Counted from the stretch's first letter, positions 8,251 to 15,415 are shown. The stretch is DNA of 33,282 nucleotides from Clostridium polynesiense (GCF_000820705.1 NZ_CCXI01000014.1:1-33282), one strand, 5' to 3'. Notes: generated by a model not told the origin, from the letters alone. Numbers and translations: made by a program.

Positions 8251-9156
8251 ATGAAGTTTATAACATTTTTTCATATGATTAGAGATGCTGTAATTTTTGC
8301 AGAAAAATTAAAAGTGCGAAGTATAAGCTGTAGAATTAAACTCAATAATATAATTGAAATAGAAGACTTAGTTTACGATTTTCTGCTTATTATAGAGGAA
8401 GATAAGTACTTTAAGGCTGTTTTCACAGAAGAAATACCGGAGGATTTTAAGAAAGAGTATATTTTTTCCCTTTATTCAGAAAAGAACACTGAGAATTTAA
8501 TTTCAGATATAAGCAGTATTTTAGATTTTAAAAGCGGCAGGGAGAATATTGCTGTAATTCCTGCAGAACCTGAAGAGTATTACAATTTAATTGGAGGGTA
8601 TATTAAGGATAATACCCTATATAATTATAATGAAGAACTTAGCTGCAGATATTTAATAGGTGAGCTGAAAAATACTTTCACAAATAACGTTATTCATTTT
8701 TCATTGAATGATTTATGCAGGGGATCGGAGGATATTTTATTAAAGATAAAAAAATCACCAGAGGAAATTCAAGTATTTGATGGAAACAGCAATAATGATA
8801 TAAGGATTATTGCTGAAGCAATAAAAAACAGCAGCATTCCTTACTATATTATTTCCGGTTCTTCATTTTTAACCTGTTTATATTATTTATACAATAAGTC
8901 CTTTATAGAAAAGGAAAACAGTGAAGGTTTAGATAAAATGCTTATTTTATCCAGCAGTAAATCTTTAAATTATATAGATAAACTAAATGATTTTATTAAA
9001 AGCAGTAAAGCAGAATTTTATAACCTTAATATATACAGCCTGATAATAAACCCTGAGGAGGAGCAGAGGAGGGCTTATAATTATCTTGTATATAATAATA
9101 AAACTAAGTTTATTGGTGTAACCACTGCAGCAAGCAAAGAGGATATAGTAAATTAG
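8251..9156 (+). CDS. Degenerate four-carbon acid sugar kinase-like protein, N-terminal domain
   Basis: No easy match, but the order of segments follows the N-terminal domain of the four-carbon acid sugar kinase family (OtnK/DUF1537): AVIPAEPEEYYNLIGGYIKD resembles the family's APAFPxxGRTxxxGxxxVNG, IQVFDGNSNNDIRIIAEAI resembles its VVDAxTDxDLxxIAxAL, and YYIISGSSFLTCLYY its GSAGLAxALA. The family's N-terminal DDLTGA substrate motif is lost (FHMIRDA in its place), so kinase activity is doubtful. 301 aa; full family members are ~400-480 aa and have a C-terminal nucleotide-binding domain, which here appears to be the next ORF in another frame. Good ribosome binding site AGAGGAGG. The assignment rests on remembered family patterns, hence the modest confidence. 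Confidence 0.5.
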   Translation: MKFITFFHMIRDAVIFAEKLKVRSISCRIKLNNIIEIEDLVYDFLLIIEEDKYFKAVFTEEIPEDFKKEYIFSLYSEKNTENLISDISSILDFKSGRENIAVIPAEPEEYYNLIGGYIKDNTLYNYNEELSCRYLIGELKNTFTNNVIHFSLNDLCRGSEDILLKIKKSPEEIQVFDGNSNNDIRIIAEAIKNSSIPYYIISGSSFLTCLYYLYNKSFIEKENSEGLDKMLILSSSKSLNYIDKLNDFIKSSKAEFYNLNIYSLIINPEEEQRRAYNYLVYNNKTKFIGVTTAASKEDIVN

Positions 9157-9173
9157 AGGATTTCTCTTCAGCA

Positions 9174-9479
9174 ATGAATATAAAAATGGATTTGCTGGAT
9201 AAAAAGATACACCTTTCATTGGCTAAGGCTTCAAAGAGGTTGTTAGATAGTGATTTAAATATTGGATGTATATTATGCAGCAGCTATAAAACAGCCCTTG
9301 CTCTTTTAAAGGAGCTAGATGTCTGCAGAATTGAGTATTGTGGTGAAATAAATAAATCTTATCACATAATTAAATGGCAATACTTTAATGAAAATAAATA
9401 TTTATTAGTAAAGTATTGTAAGTTATCTAAAGAAATCCCTTTGCAGGAAGTTTATAAAAAATTAAAAGAATGTTATTGA
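9174..9479 (+). pseudogene. Detached C-terminal domain of the sugar kinase-like protein
   Basis: 101-residue ORF. ASKRLLDSDLNIGCILCSSY followed by KTALALLKELDVC resembles the C-terminal domain of the four-carbon acid sugar kinase family, where a GGDTS nucleotide-binding motif precedes xVLKALG; here the motif reads SSYKT, so the site is degraded. This frame is open from 9108, overlapping the end of the upstream ORF, and the ATG at 9174 lacks a well-placed ribosome binding site (AGAGG is ~14 bases away). The simplest reading is one ancestral gene split by an indel near 9108-9156. A separate small gene of unknown function is the alternative. Confidence 0.45.
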
Positions 9480-9583
9480 TTTATTAATAATTTATATTAA
9501 TTAATATAGAATATTGTAATTATTTCAAAAATGAATTATAATTTTAATATAACAAATATTGTTATCTGACGAGGTGATTTAAA

Positions 9584-10093
9584 ATGTATAAAGAGTTTAC
9601 TGAACTATTAGAAAAAAGGCAATCAATAAGGAAATTTTCTCAAGATAAAGTTAGTGAAGAATTAGTAGAAAAAATATTAAAGGTGGTTAGACTTGCACCT
9701 ACTGCAGGAAATTTAGAAGATTTTAAAATTACTGTAATTAAATCAAGAGAAATAAGAGGAGCTCTTCAGGAGGTTACCTTTGTAGATGATGCTCCTGTGG
9801 TTATGGTATTCAGCGCACTTCCTCAAGCGTCAAAGAAGTTTTATGGTGAAAGAGGTGAAAAACTCTACAGCATTCAGGACGCGACTATAGCATGTACTTA
9901 TGCAATGCTGGCTGTGGAAAGTTTAGGTCTTGTTACTACCTGGGTAGGAAATTTTGATGAAAATGAAGTTAAATCTATAATAGGTGCTGAAGAAGGCGAG
10001 GTACCTGTAGCAATACTCCCTATAGGGTATGCTCCTGAGAATCTAGTAGCTGAGCCTAAAGAACTAAAAGAAAAAGAAATTAAATATATTTAG
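9584..10093 (+). CDS. Nitroreductase-family FMN oxidoreductase
   Basis: NAD(P)H-dependent flavin oxidoreductase fold. The N terminus has the family signature for FMN phosphate and ring binding (LLEKRQSIRKFS, then VRLAPTAGNLEDFKI). The C-terminal half has IACTYAMLAVESLGLVTTW and VAILPIGYAPE, both typical nitroreductase blocks. 169 aa, at the short end of the family (compact one-domain type). ATG follows GAGGTGAT. Physiological substrate cannot be read from sequence. A second nitroreductase lies at 23103-23693 and is not closely similar. Confidence 0.92.
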   Translation: MYKEFTELLEKRQSIRKFSQDKVSEELVEKILKVVRLAPTAGNLEDFKITVIKSREIRGALQEVTFVDDAPVVMVFSALPQASKKFYGERGEKLYSIQDATIACTYAMLAVESLGLVTTWVGNFDENEVKSIIGAEEGEVPVAILPIGYAPENLVAEPKELKEKEIKYI

Positions 10094-10105
10094 AAGTTAT
10101 TAAAC

Positions 10106-10152
10106 AGCATCTATCCTTAAAGCTTCTTTAAGCTTTAGATAGATGCTTTTTT
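10106..10152 (+). terminator. Rho-independent terminator after the nitroreductase
   Basis: Outer stem AGCATCTATC/GATAGATGCT (10106-10115 with 10138-10147), a partly paired interior (AAAGCTT repeats), then a T tract to 10152. Confidence 0.8.
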
Positions 10153-10164
10153 AAGGAGGAAGTC

Positions 10165-10446
10165 ATGATAATAGGCACATTAAAAATACATTTAATGGTT
10201 CCATGGTCTCATAGCCTTAAAGAAAAAAGAATGGTGGTAAAAAGCATAATAGATAAGATAAGGCATAAATTTAATGTTTCAATAGCTGAAGTAGAGGATC
10301 AGGATCTCCATCAGAGTATAATTTTAGGAGTCTGCTGTGTTACAAACGAAAGTTCCCATGCTAACAGCGTTCTGCAGAAGGTTATAGATTATATTAACAA
10401 TAACTGTGAAGCAGAAATAATAGATACATTGATGGAAATACTATGA
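10165..10446 (+). CDS. DUF503 family protein (YlxP-like)
   Basis: Small conserved protein with the DUF503/YlxP signature: MIIGTLKIHL, then SHSLKEKRMVVKSI, then FNVSIAEVEDQDLHQ. 93 aa, full length. In Bacillus, ylxP lies between infB and rbfA, which suggests a ribosome or translation role, but here it stands alone between two terminator-like hairpins. Biochemical function unknown. Strong AAGGAGGA ribosome binding site. Confidence 0.92.
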   Translation: MIIGTLKIHLMVPWSHSLKEKRMVVKSIIDKIRHKFNVSIAEVEDQDLHQSIILGVCCVTNESSHANSVLQKVIDYINNNCEAEIIDTLMEIL

Positions 10447-10488
10447 TATTAGGCAGTTGAATGGTATATCCTATTCAACTGCCTAATA
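10447..10488. terminator. Hairpin between convergent genes, probable bidirectional terminator
   Basis: A 16-bp perfect stem (10447-10462 with 10473-10488) fills the gap between the YlxP-like stop and the stop of the leftward glycosyltransferase at 10491. There is no long T run on either strand, so termination is inferred from position and stem strength. Confidence 0.65.
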
Positions 10489-10490
10489 TA

Positions 10491-11597
10491 TTAAATCTGA
10501 CTATAAAATTCCAAATATTCTTCTGCCTTAGAATAAAGAGGAGCTTCCATCTTATTTATTATATTGCTTCTGAACTGGTTATTGTTACTTAAGTAATATA
10601 TAAATTCTGAAATCTCATTAGCATTAGAAAGGCTGCAGGTTACAGCACAGTTATTTAAAATCTCTTTAACTGAAGGATTATCCAGACAGATTATAGGAGT
10701 TTTACAGAGGGCAGCCTCACTTAAGGAAAGAGGATAACCGTCATATTCAGAAAAACTTACCACACATTTAGCCCTATTATAGAAATATACAGTATCCTCC
10801 TTAGGGATAAGGCCTGTAAAAATAACCCTGTCTTTTACATCTAACTTTTCTGATAAGTTTTGAAGCTCTCTGTAGTATTCCTCTTTTTTGCCGGTTATGT
10901 CTCCTGTTATAACGAGTTTTAAATCTCTGCATCTGCTGCTTACAATTTTAAAAAGGCCAATTAGTCTTTCTATATTTTTACTAGTGTGTATATTACCGCA
11001 GTAATAAATAAATTCATTTTTAATGTGGTACTTGTCATATATATAGTTTTTACACTGACTAAAGGATAGAGGTTTATAAATATTAGATATAACAGGATAT
11101 ATAACATGGATTTTATTTTCATTAATATTAAATAGTCTCATTAGCTCATCTTTAATAAATCCTGATACAGCGATGATTTTATCAGCTTTTTCAATAGATT
11201 CAGGAAATACCTCTAGAAACTTGCTGTAGTATTTCGAATCAACCTTTGCTTTGTTTTCAACGGGATATAAAGAATGTACGGTAATTACATAAGAGCAGCA
11301 CTTGTTCTTAGGTAAACTGAACCCATTGTTTAATGAATGATATACCTCTATGCCGTTTTCATAAAGATATCTTTCCAAGATATCATAATTATTTTTCTGC
11401 CTTTGAAGCTCAATATTTGCAGGAATGCACCAAGAGCTTTTATCCAATAGTTTCTTATAATTATCATTTTCAAAAATAACGTGCATGCTGTGGGGATGTT
11501 CTGAAAAGGTCAGATCTTTAATAAGCTCTTCACTGTAGGAGCTTATAAAAGTTCCGGGAAGATTTAAGGCAGCATAACCATCTATACAGATATTCAT
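10491..11597 (-). CDS. GT4-family glycosyltransferase
   Basis: Predicted GT-B fold glycosyltransferase, retaining GT4 family. N-terminal acceptor domain starts MNICIDGYAALNLPGTF; the C-terminal nucleotide-sugar domain shows YYCGNIHTSKNIERLIGLF, DRVIFTGLIPKEDTVYFY and an EX7E-type motif in SEYDGYPLSLSEAALCKTP. 368 aa from ATG 11597, which has GGAGG at ideal spacing; an in-frame ATG at 11618 lies before that site. It follows the SPOCS-domain ORF by 11 bases and probably shares its transcript. Together with the SPOCS genes this suggests glycosylation of a spore surface component (inference). It is more divergent than the two GT4 genes at 26.1 and 30.2 kb. Confidence 0.88.
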   Translation of the reverse strand: MNICIDGYAALNLPGTFISSYSEELIKDLTFSEHPHSMHVIFENDNYKKLLDKSSWCIPANIELQRQKNNYDILERYLYENGIEVYHSLNNGFSLPKNKCCSYVITVHSLYPVENKAKVDSKYYSKFLEVFPESIEKADKIIAVSGFIKDELMRLFNINENKIHVIYPVISNIYKPLSFSQCKNYIYDKYHIKNEFIYYCGNIHTSKNIERLIGLFKIVSSRCRDLKLVITGDITGKKEEYYRELQNLSEKLDVKDRVIFTGLIPKEDTVYFYNRAKCVVSFSEYDGYPLSLSEAALCKTPIICLDNPSVKEILNNCAVTCSLSNANEISEFIYYLSNNNQFRSNIINKMEAPLYSKAEEYLEFYSQI

Positions 11598-11608
11598 CTT
11601 TCTACCTC

Positions 11609-12013
11609 CTACATACATTCTTCTTCAGGGTCAAATCTCTTATAAGCAGAGGATTCTTCATACTCAGCGGCATAATTTTCCTTATCTCTTGAATTGTTAT
11701 GGGGAGTTTTTTGAAAATTTACTGCAGCCGTGCAGAACAAGGTACAGTATATGGTATATTCGTTAATAAAATAAGGATATATATCTATAAGATATACTTT
11801 CACGGATTCCACATCACCCTTTAAAGGCGGAAGCTTAATTAAAAGGGTATAGGGATATGAAAATTCTGTTTTCAGCACTTTATTTTCTGAAGTTGAGTAA
11901 GTGATGGAAAAGAACTTCTCTCCCTCAAGGAACATTAACCTTTCATTGGAAATGGTTACTTCCCTATGGCCGTTTATCAATAATGAAACATTGAGTTCAT
12001 TTATCTGCATCAT
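11609..12013 (-). CDS. SPOCS (DUF3794)-like spore-surface protein, main part
   Basis: 134 aa. The segment RLMFLEGEKFFSITYSTSE followed by KTEFSYPYTLLIKLP matches the SPOCS pattern LxVxGxxxxxIxYVA...SxxxxxPFxxFIxLP, and VYLIDIYPYFINEYTIYCTL fits the domain's final strands. SPOCS domains occur in clostridial spore coat/exosporium and cortex-associated proteins. The C-terminal ~30 residues are charged and polar. The start overlaps the stop of a 42-codon ORF (ATGA), and the frame stays open upstream, so the true N terminus may be there through a frameshift. Located directly upstream of a glycosyltransferase on the same strand. Confidence 0.6.
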   Translation of the reverse strand: MMQINELNVSLLINGHREVTISNERLMFLEGEKFFSITYSTSENKVLKTEFSYPYTLLIKLPPLKGDVESVKVYLIDIYPYFINEYTIYCTLFCTAAVNFQKTPHNNSRDKENYAAEYEESSAYKRFDPEEECM

Positions 12014-12138
12014 TGGATAATCCGTCTTATCAAGAAAATATATTCCTTTTCTGTAAAATGCTCTGCATAGTGAAATTTAACATTTGACAGCTCATCTTTT
12101 GTTGATAACCCTGTTACGATGACATTATTCCTATCCAT
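12010..12138 (-). CDS. Small ORF, likely frameshifted N terminus of the SPOCS-like gene
   Basis: 42-codon ORF (MDRNNVIVTGLSTKDEL...) with ATG at 12138 behind AGAGG. If one base is restored in the region of GAAAAGG or TTTTC (about 12030-12050), the reading continues as EKEYIFLDKTDYP into MMQINELNVSLLING of the downstream ORF. That joined segment resembles the first SPOCS strands (xxxIPxxKPDIExIxxIxVxVxI). I therefore read it as the 5' part of one ~175-aa gene, split by a deletion or a sequencing error. A translationally coupled leader peptide is the alternative. Confidence 0.5.
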   Translation of the reverse strand: MDRNNVIVTGLSTKDELSNVKFHYAEHFTEKEYIFLIRRIIQ

Positions 12139-12150
12139 AAATAACCTCTA

Positions 12151-12177
12151 TATAAATTAGTATATTACTAATTTATA
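12151..12177. repeat. 27-bp perfect palindrome, possible operator
   Basis: TATAAATTAGTA (12151-12162) and its exact reverse complement (12166-12177) are separated by TAT. It lies 13 bases upstream of the leftward ATG at 12138, in what would be the promoter or leader of the SPOCS/glycosyltransferase transcript. No T tract on the leftward strand, so a repressor-binding site is more likely than a terminator. Confidence 0.6.
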
Positions 12178-12248
12178 TGCATGGCTGAGCTGAATTTTAC
12201 TTCATAACTCAAGATATATTGAAATTAATTTTATTCTATAAAATAAGG

Positions 12249-12276
12249 GCATATTTTAGGTCGATATATATACAAT
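12249..12276 (+). promoter_or_regulatory. Candidate sigma-E (mother-cell) promoter
   Basis: The -35 GCATATT (12249-12255) fits the B. subtilis sigma-E pattern KMATATT exactly; the -10 TATACAAT (12269-12276) fits CATACAMT at 7 of 8. The spacer is 13 bases, slightly short. It lies about 75 bases upstream of the SPOCS/CsxC-like gene, which fits a mother-cell product. Confidence 0.5.
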
Positions 12277-12352
12277 CTTGTAACATAAAGAATCCTCAGG
12301 AATATAATACATTAGAAATAAAAATTAAATTAACTTATAGGAGGAGTAAAAA

Positions 12353-13150
12353 TTGGTATACGATTATAAGTTTAAACCCTGCGGAAAAGTAAAAGCCGAA
12401 ACTCTGCCTTTTAGCCCTGGTAAGAATATAAATCCTAATGGTACTGATGGACCCTTAACTGCAAAGGTTCCGGTAGTTCTTGCAGAAAAAGAAGTTCAAA
12501 TAGACGTAGAAGCATGTATAGATATAAAAGACGATTTCTTTGAAATTAAAAGGGTTAAAAAGAATGTTTTTCTTACACAGTGCAAGCTTCTTCCTAATGC
12601 CGGCCAAAAAGACTGCGATGGAAGATTGATTTCCGGTAAACTATTTATTAAGGGGTTTGTAGAAAAGAATATAGAATATGCTACTATTGAAGAATGTGAA
12701 TATGCTGATGTTAAAAATGGTTTAATTAAGCATGCCACCGCAAAGGTTCCATTCCAAACAGTAACAGAGGTATTCTTTGATAAACCTCCGGTTTTTAAAT
12801 TCAGATCACGAGTTAAGGAATTTGATTATTTCACTAAGGACTGTCATAAGAAGGAAGAGTGTGACGAGACATTAGGAAAGCTTTTATGTGAAACTGGCTT
12901 TGAAGAAGAAGTGTTCTATTTAGAGAGACCGTTCTGTGAACTGGAAGGGGCCAGAATAATTGAGCTTGATACAGTAAAAGAAGATGTTTATTATCATGCT
13001 GACCAAGGACCATCACCATATGAAGATAAAGAAAAATGTTATGAAGATAAAGAAAAAGATTATGAAAATAAATTTGGAAGATTAATAGAAAAAATGGTTG
13101 TATACCTTAGAATTAAAGTTCTTCAAGATCAACAGGTTAATATTAGATAA
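12353..13150 (+). CDS. SPOCS/CsxC-like spore-surface protein
   Basis: 265 aa, no signal peptide or membrane helix. The segment VPVVLAEKEVQIDVEACIDI, then FFEIKRVKKNVFLTQCKLLP, then KLFIKGFVEKNIEYAT is typical of a clostridial family annotated as SPOCS-domain or CsxC-type exosporium/coat proteins. Conserved Cys residues are spread through the protein (CGK, TQCKL, DCHKKEEC, LLCETG, ERPFCELEG), suggesting disulfide or metal cross-linking in the spore surface. Near the C terminus, seven-residue repeats YEDKEKC/YEDKEKD/YENKFG are encoded by 21-bp DNA repeats. TTG start after GGAGGAG at 12340-12346. A sigma-E-like promoter lies upstream and a terminator downstream. Single-gene unit. Confidence 0.7.
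   Translation: MVYDYKFKPCGKVKAETLPFSPGKNINPNGTDGPLTAKVPVVLAEKEVQIDVEACIDIKDDFFEIKRVKKNVFLTQCKLLPNAGQKDCDGRLISGKLFIKGFVEKNIEYATIEECEYADVKNGLIKHATAKVPFQTVTEVFFDKPPVFKFRSRVKEFDYFTKDCHKKEECDETLGKLLCETGFEEEVFYLERPFCELEGARIIELDTVKEDVYYHADQGPSPYEDKEKCYEDKEKDYENKFGRLIEKMVVYLRIKVLQDQQVNIR
13019..13072 (+). repeat. 21-bp tandem repeat inside the CsxC-like gene
   Basis: Two 21-bp units (13019-13039 and 13040-13060) differ only in their last bases and are followed by a partial third unit starting at 13061. They encode YEDKEK(C/D) heptads. The period is a multiple of three, so copy number could change without breaking the frame. Confidence 0.85.
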
Positions 13151-13200
13151 TATCATTATCTAATAAGTATTAAAAAATCAGATAAAGGTAACTATAAAAT

Positions 13201-13239
13201 AACACAAGGATTTGTAGGGCTAAATCCTTGTGTTTATAT
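13201..13239. terminator. Rho-independent terminator between convergent genes
   Basis: 13-bp perfect stem (13201-13213 with 13222-13234), 8-base loop, followed by a short T-rich stretch. It ends the CsxC-like gene and lies just beyond the stop of the leftward apbE gene. Confidence 0.8.
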
Positions 13240-13256
13240 TTGCTTATGCCGTTATA

Positions 13257-14315
13257 TTAATTTTCAAGCTTAAAATCTTCATTTGTAAGTTTAAAGCTGT
13301 CTTTAATCCCAGACGTTACGTATACTTTTTTATCCTTAGTCACAAATACAGCATCTACATCAGAGAGGGTTTCTATAAATTTCATTCCGCCTTCAAGACC
13401 TTTGGAAAAAACAGAGGTGGAAAGGGCATCTCCGTCAATTGACTTATCGCTGATTATAGAAATTCCTGCGATTTCATTTTCATAGGGGTAGCCTGTAAAT
13501 GGATTAAGTATATGGTGGTATTTTTTTTCGTCTTTTTCCAGAAATCTTTCATAAATTCCAGAGGTAACAACGGATTTATTTTCTACAGGAACATAACCTA
13601 CAATTTTGCCTCGGGAGTCAAAGGGGTTTTGAATTCCAATCTTCCATGGTCTGCCTTCAGGGTTATTACCTAGGGCATATATATTACCGCCCAAATCTAC
13701 TAAGGCATTTTTTACTCCGTTATCCTTTAATATTTGGGAAATTACATCTGCAGTATAGCCTTTAGCTATTCCACCTAAATCTATTTTCATTCCAGACTTT
13801 TTTAAGTAAACTGTTTTTGCGCTTTCATTGATTTCTAAATCTTTATAGCCAATAAGAGGAATCGTAGATTTTATTTCCTCCGAAGAAGGAACCTTAGCTT
13901 CAGGGAGTCCTATGCTCCAAAGCTTTACCAAAGGACCTATAGTTATATCGAAGGAGCCTTCTGTAAGCCTGGAGTATTCTATACCCTTTTTTATATTTAT
14001 AAAGGCATCTTCGGAAACCTTAACCGGTGCCTTACCTGCAGAATCATTCACCTTATCTATTTCAGTTCCTTCTTTATTAATGCTTAATTCGCTCTCAATT
14101 TGCCTAACCCTGTCAAAGGCTTTTTCTAAAATAGAATCATCCTTCTTGTCGTATAGGCTAATGGATACAACAGTACCCATGAAAAATTCAGTTTTTGTTA
14201 AAGGCTCACTGGGGACTTCCTTTTCAGTTTTAGGGGGTTTGGAGCATCCGTTAAGCACAGAAATAACAGCAAGGGGTAAAAAAGTTGCGGCGAAAAGCTT
14301 TTTAAATTTAGTCAT
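13257..14315 (-). CDS. apbE: FAD:protein FMN transferase (ApbE/FmnB)
   Basis: Covalently attaches FMN from FAD to a Thr of FMN-binding domains on the outer face of the membrane. A lipoprotein signal ends at SVLNGC (Cys24), so it is anchored extracellularly like Listeria FmnB. ApbE blocks present: FFMGTVVSISLYD, the FAD-contacting IDLGGIAKGYTADVI and LVDLGGNIYALG, HHILNPFTGYP, and the Mg2+-binding DGDALSTSVF near the C terminus. 352 aa, full length. AGGAGG ribosome binding site. It lies 100 bases downstream of the PplA-like gene, separated by a terminator, and that lipoprotein carries two TGAT acceptor motifs, its obvious substrates. Confidence 0.95.
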   Translation of the reverse strand: MTKFKKLFAATFLPLAVISVLNGCSKPPKTEKEVPSEPLTKTEFFMGTVVSISLYDKKDDSILEKAFDRVRQIESELSINKEGTEIDKVNDSAGKAPVKVSEDAFINIKKGIEYSRLTEGSFDITIGPLVKLWSIGLPEAKVPSSEEIKSTIPLIGYKDLEINESAKTVYLKKSGMKIDLGGIAKGYTADVISQILKDNGVKNALVDLGGNIYALGNNPEGRPWKIGIQNPFDSRGKIVGYVPVENKSVVTSGIYERFLEKDEKKYHHILNPFTGYPYENEIAGISIISDKSIDGDALSTSVFSKGLEGGMKFIETLSDVDAVFVTKDKKVYVTSGIKDSFKLTNEDFKLEN

Positions 14316-14371
14316 AAGTAATCCTCCTATAATAGAATACTTCTTTAGTATATAGAAATTTTACTATTAAT

Positions 14372-14401
14372 AAAAGACTTTAGGAATACCTAAAGTCTTT
14401 T
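14372..14401 (-). terminator. Rho-independent terminator after the PplA-like gene
   Basis: 13-bp perfect stem (14372-14384 with 14389-14401), loop AATA, with a T-rich tract on the leftward strand. It separates the PplA-like gene from apbE, so abundant lipoprotein and scarce enzyme could be made from the same direction of transcription. Confidence 0.85.
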
Positions 14402-14414
14402 ATTATATTAAATA

Positions 14415-14852
14415 TTATTTTTTAACATCTGGTTGAGCTAATTGTAAAACGGAAGTATCGCCTTTAGCTGCTTTTTCAGTGATAAGCTTTGAAGCTAACT
14501 CTTTAAAGTGCTCCCAAGAATGAGTTGCTCCAGTTACCTTATCAACCTTAGCGGGATCCTGCTTTTCAACTAATGCTTTTCCTAAAGCTGGACCATACTC
14601 TGCTGGGCTTGTTCCTGATTTTTCTTTCATAGCTTTATTGTAAGCTTCATCTTTAGACTTAAGGTTTCCTTCTTTATTTACATAATCATAAGTAGCAGAA
14701 GCTATTTTTCCGCCTTTTACTTCCATTTCAACGAAAGCCTTCCAGCCTCTTGTATCTTCTTTATCAAATTCAGCTTTGTATTTTCCGTCCTTTAATGCAA
14801 CTTCTTTCTTTACGTCAGGCTGAGCTAATTTTAAAGTAGATGTATCGCCTTT
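14415..14852 (-). pseudogene. PplA-like flavoprotein, second FMN-binding domain (out of frame)
   Basis: This frame is open from 14852 to the stop at 14415 and encodes KGDTSTLKLAQPDVKKEV and then a second complete FMN-binding domain starting DGKYKAEF, with the flavin-acceptor motif DKVTGATHSW. It lacks a start with a ribosome binding site; the first internal ATG (14726) would cut off the domain's first strands. It is the direct continuation of the upstream ORF after removing one A from a run of five. The two domains are nearly identical in protein and DNA, so this is a recent tandem duplication. Ends just before a terminator. Confidence 0.8.
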
Positions 14853-15264
14853 TTAATTTTTCTTCTATAAGCTTTTGAGCCTGCTCTTTAAACTGCTCCC
14901 AAGAATGTGTTGCACCGGTTACTTTGTCAACCTTAGCTGGATCCTGCTTGTCTACTAAAGCTTTTCCTAAAGCTGGACCATATTCTGCTGGACTTGTTTT
15001 TGATTTTTCTTTCATTGCTTTGTTATAGCCTTCGTCTTTAGATTTAAGTTTTCCCTCTTTATTTACATAGTCATAGTTTGCGGAAACTATTTTGCCGCCT
15101 TTTACTTCGATTTCAGTGAAAGCTTTCCAGCCTCTTGTATCTTCTTTGTCATACTCAGCTTTGTACTTACCGTCTTTGAAATCAGATTTATTTCCGCAGC
15201 CTGCTAACATTGTTAAAGATAAAACAGTTGCAGCTATTAAACTAATTATACGATTTCTTTTCAT
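14815..15264 (-). CDS. PplA-like extracellular flavoprotein, 5' part with first FMN-binding domain
   Basis: Lipoprotein (signal MKRNRIISLI..., lipobox TMLAGC, Cys23) carrying an FMN-binding domain. The acceptor motif DKVTGATHS at residues 113-121 has Thr119 in the position that ApbE flavinylates in SGAT/TGAT motifs. By analogy with Listeria PplA it is a surface electron carrier in flavin-based extracellular electron transfer. After residue ~136 the frame runs into LKRRYIYFKISSA and stops, while the -1 alternative continues smoothly into a second domain (14852-14415). The break is at a five-T run on the plus strand, 14850-14854. Restored length is about 282 aa with two domains. Ribosome binding site AAGGGGG. 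Divergent from ndh2. Confidence 0.85.
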   Translation of the reverse strand: MKRNRIISLIAATVLSLTMLAGCGNKSDFKDGKYKAEYDKEDTRGWKAFTEIEVKGGKIVSANYDYVNKEGKLKSKDEGYNKAMKEKSKTSPAEYGPALGKALVDKQDPAKVDKVTGATHSWEQFKEQAQKLIEEKLKRRYIYFKISSA

Positions 15265-15329
15265 TATGAAATCCCCCTTACTAAAAATAGAAATTATGTA
15301 ATACCTATTTATGGGATATTACAATACAA

Positions 15330-15335
15330 ATTATA
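15330..15335 (-). promoter_or_regulatory. Candidate -10 element for the PplA-like gene
   Basis: A perfect TATAAT on the minus strand, about 65 bases upstream of the lipoprotein start. The -35 region is poor (about 3 of 6), so the promoter may need an activator or may be a chance match in AT-rich DNA. Confidence 0.35.
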
Positions 15336-15415
15336 CAATGACGTCACAGATTTATGATATTCAAATTGCTAATATAATATTAGTAAAACTTATAACTGGA
15401 GTGATTTCTTTTGTA

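Noticed and set aside
12496-13019. Two minus-strand ORFs opposite the CsxC-like gene
   Set aside because: Antisense shadows of a conserved coding frame; low-complexity translations with no start signals.
13912-14355. 147-codon plus-strand ORF opposite apbE
   Set aside because: ApbE motifs on the other strand are complete; this frame is a by-product of its codon use.
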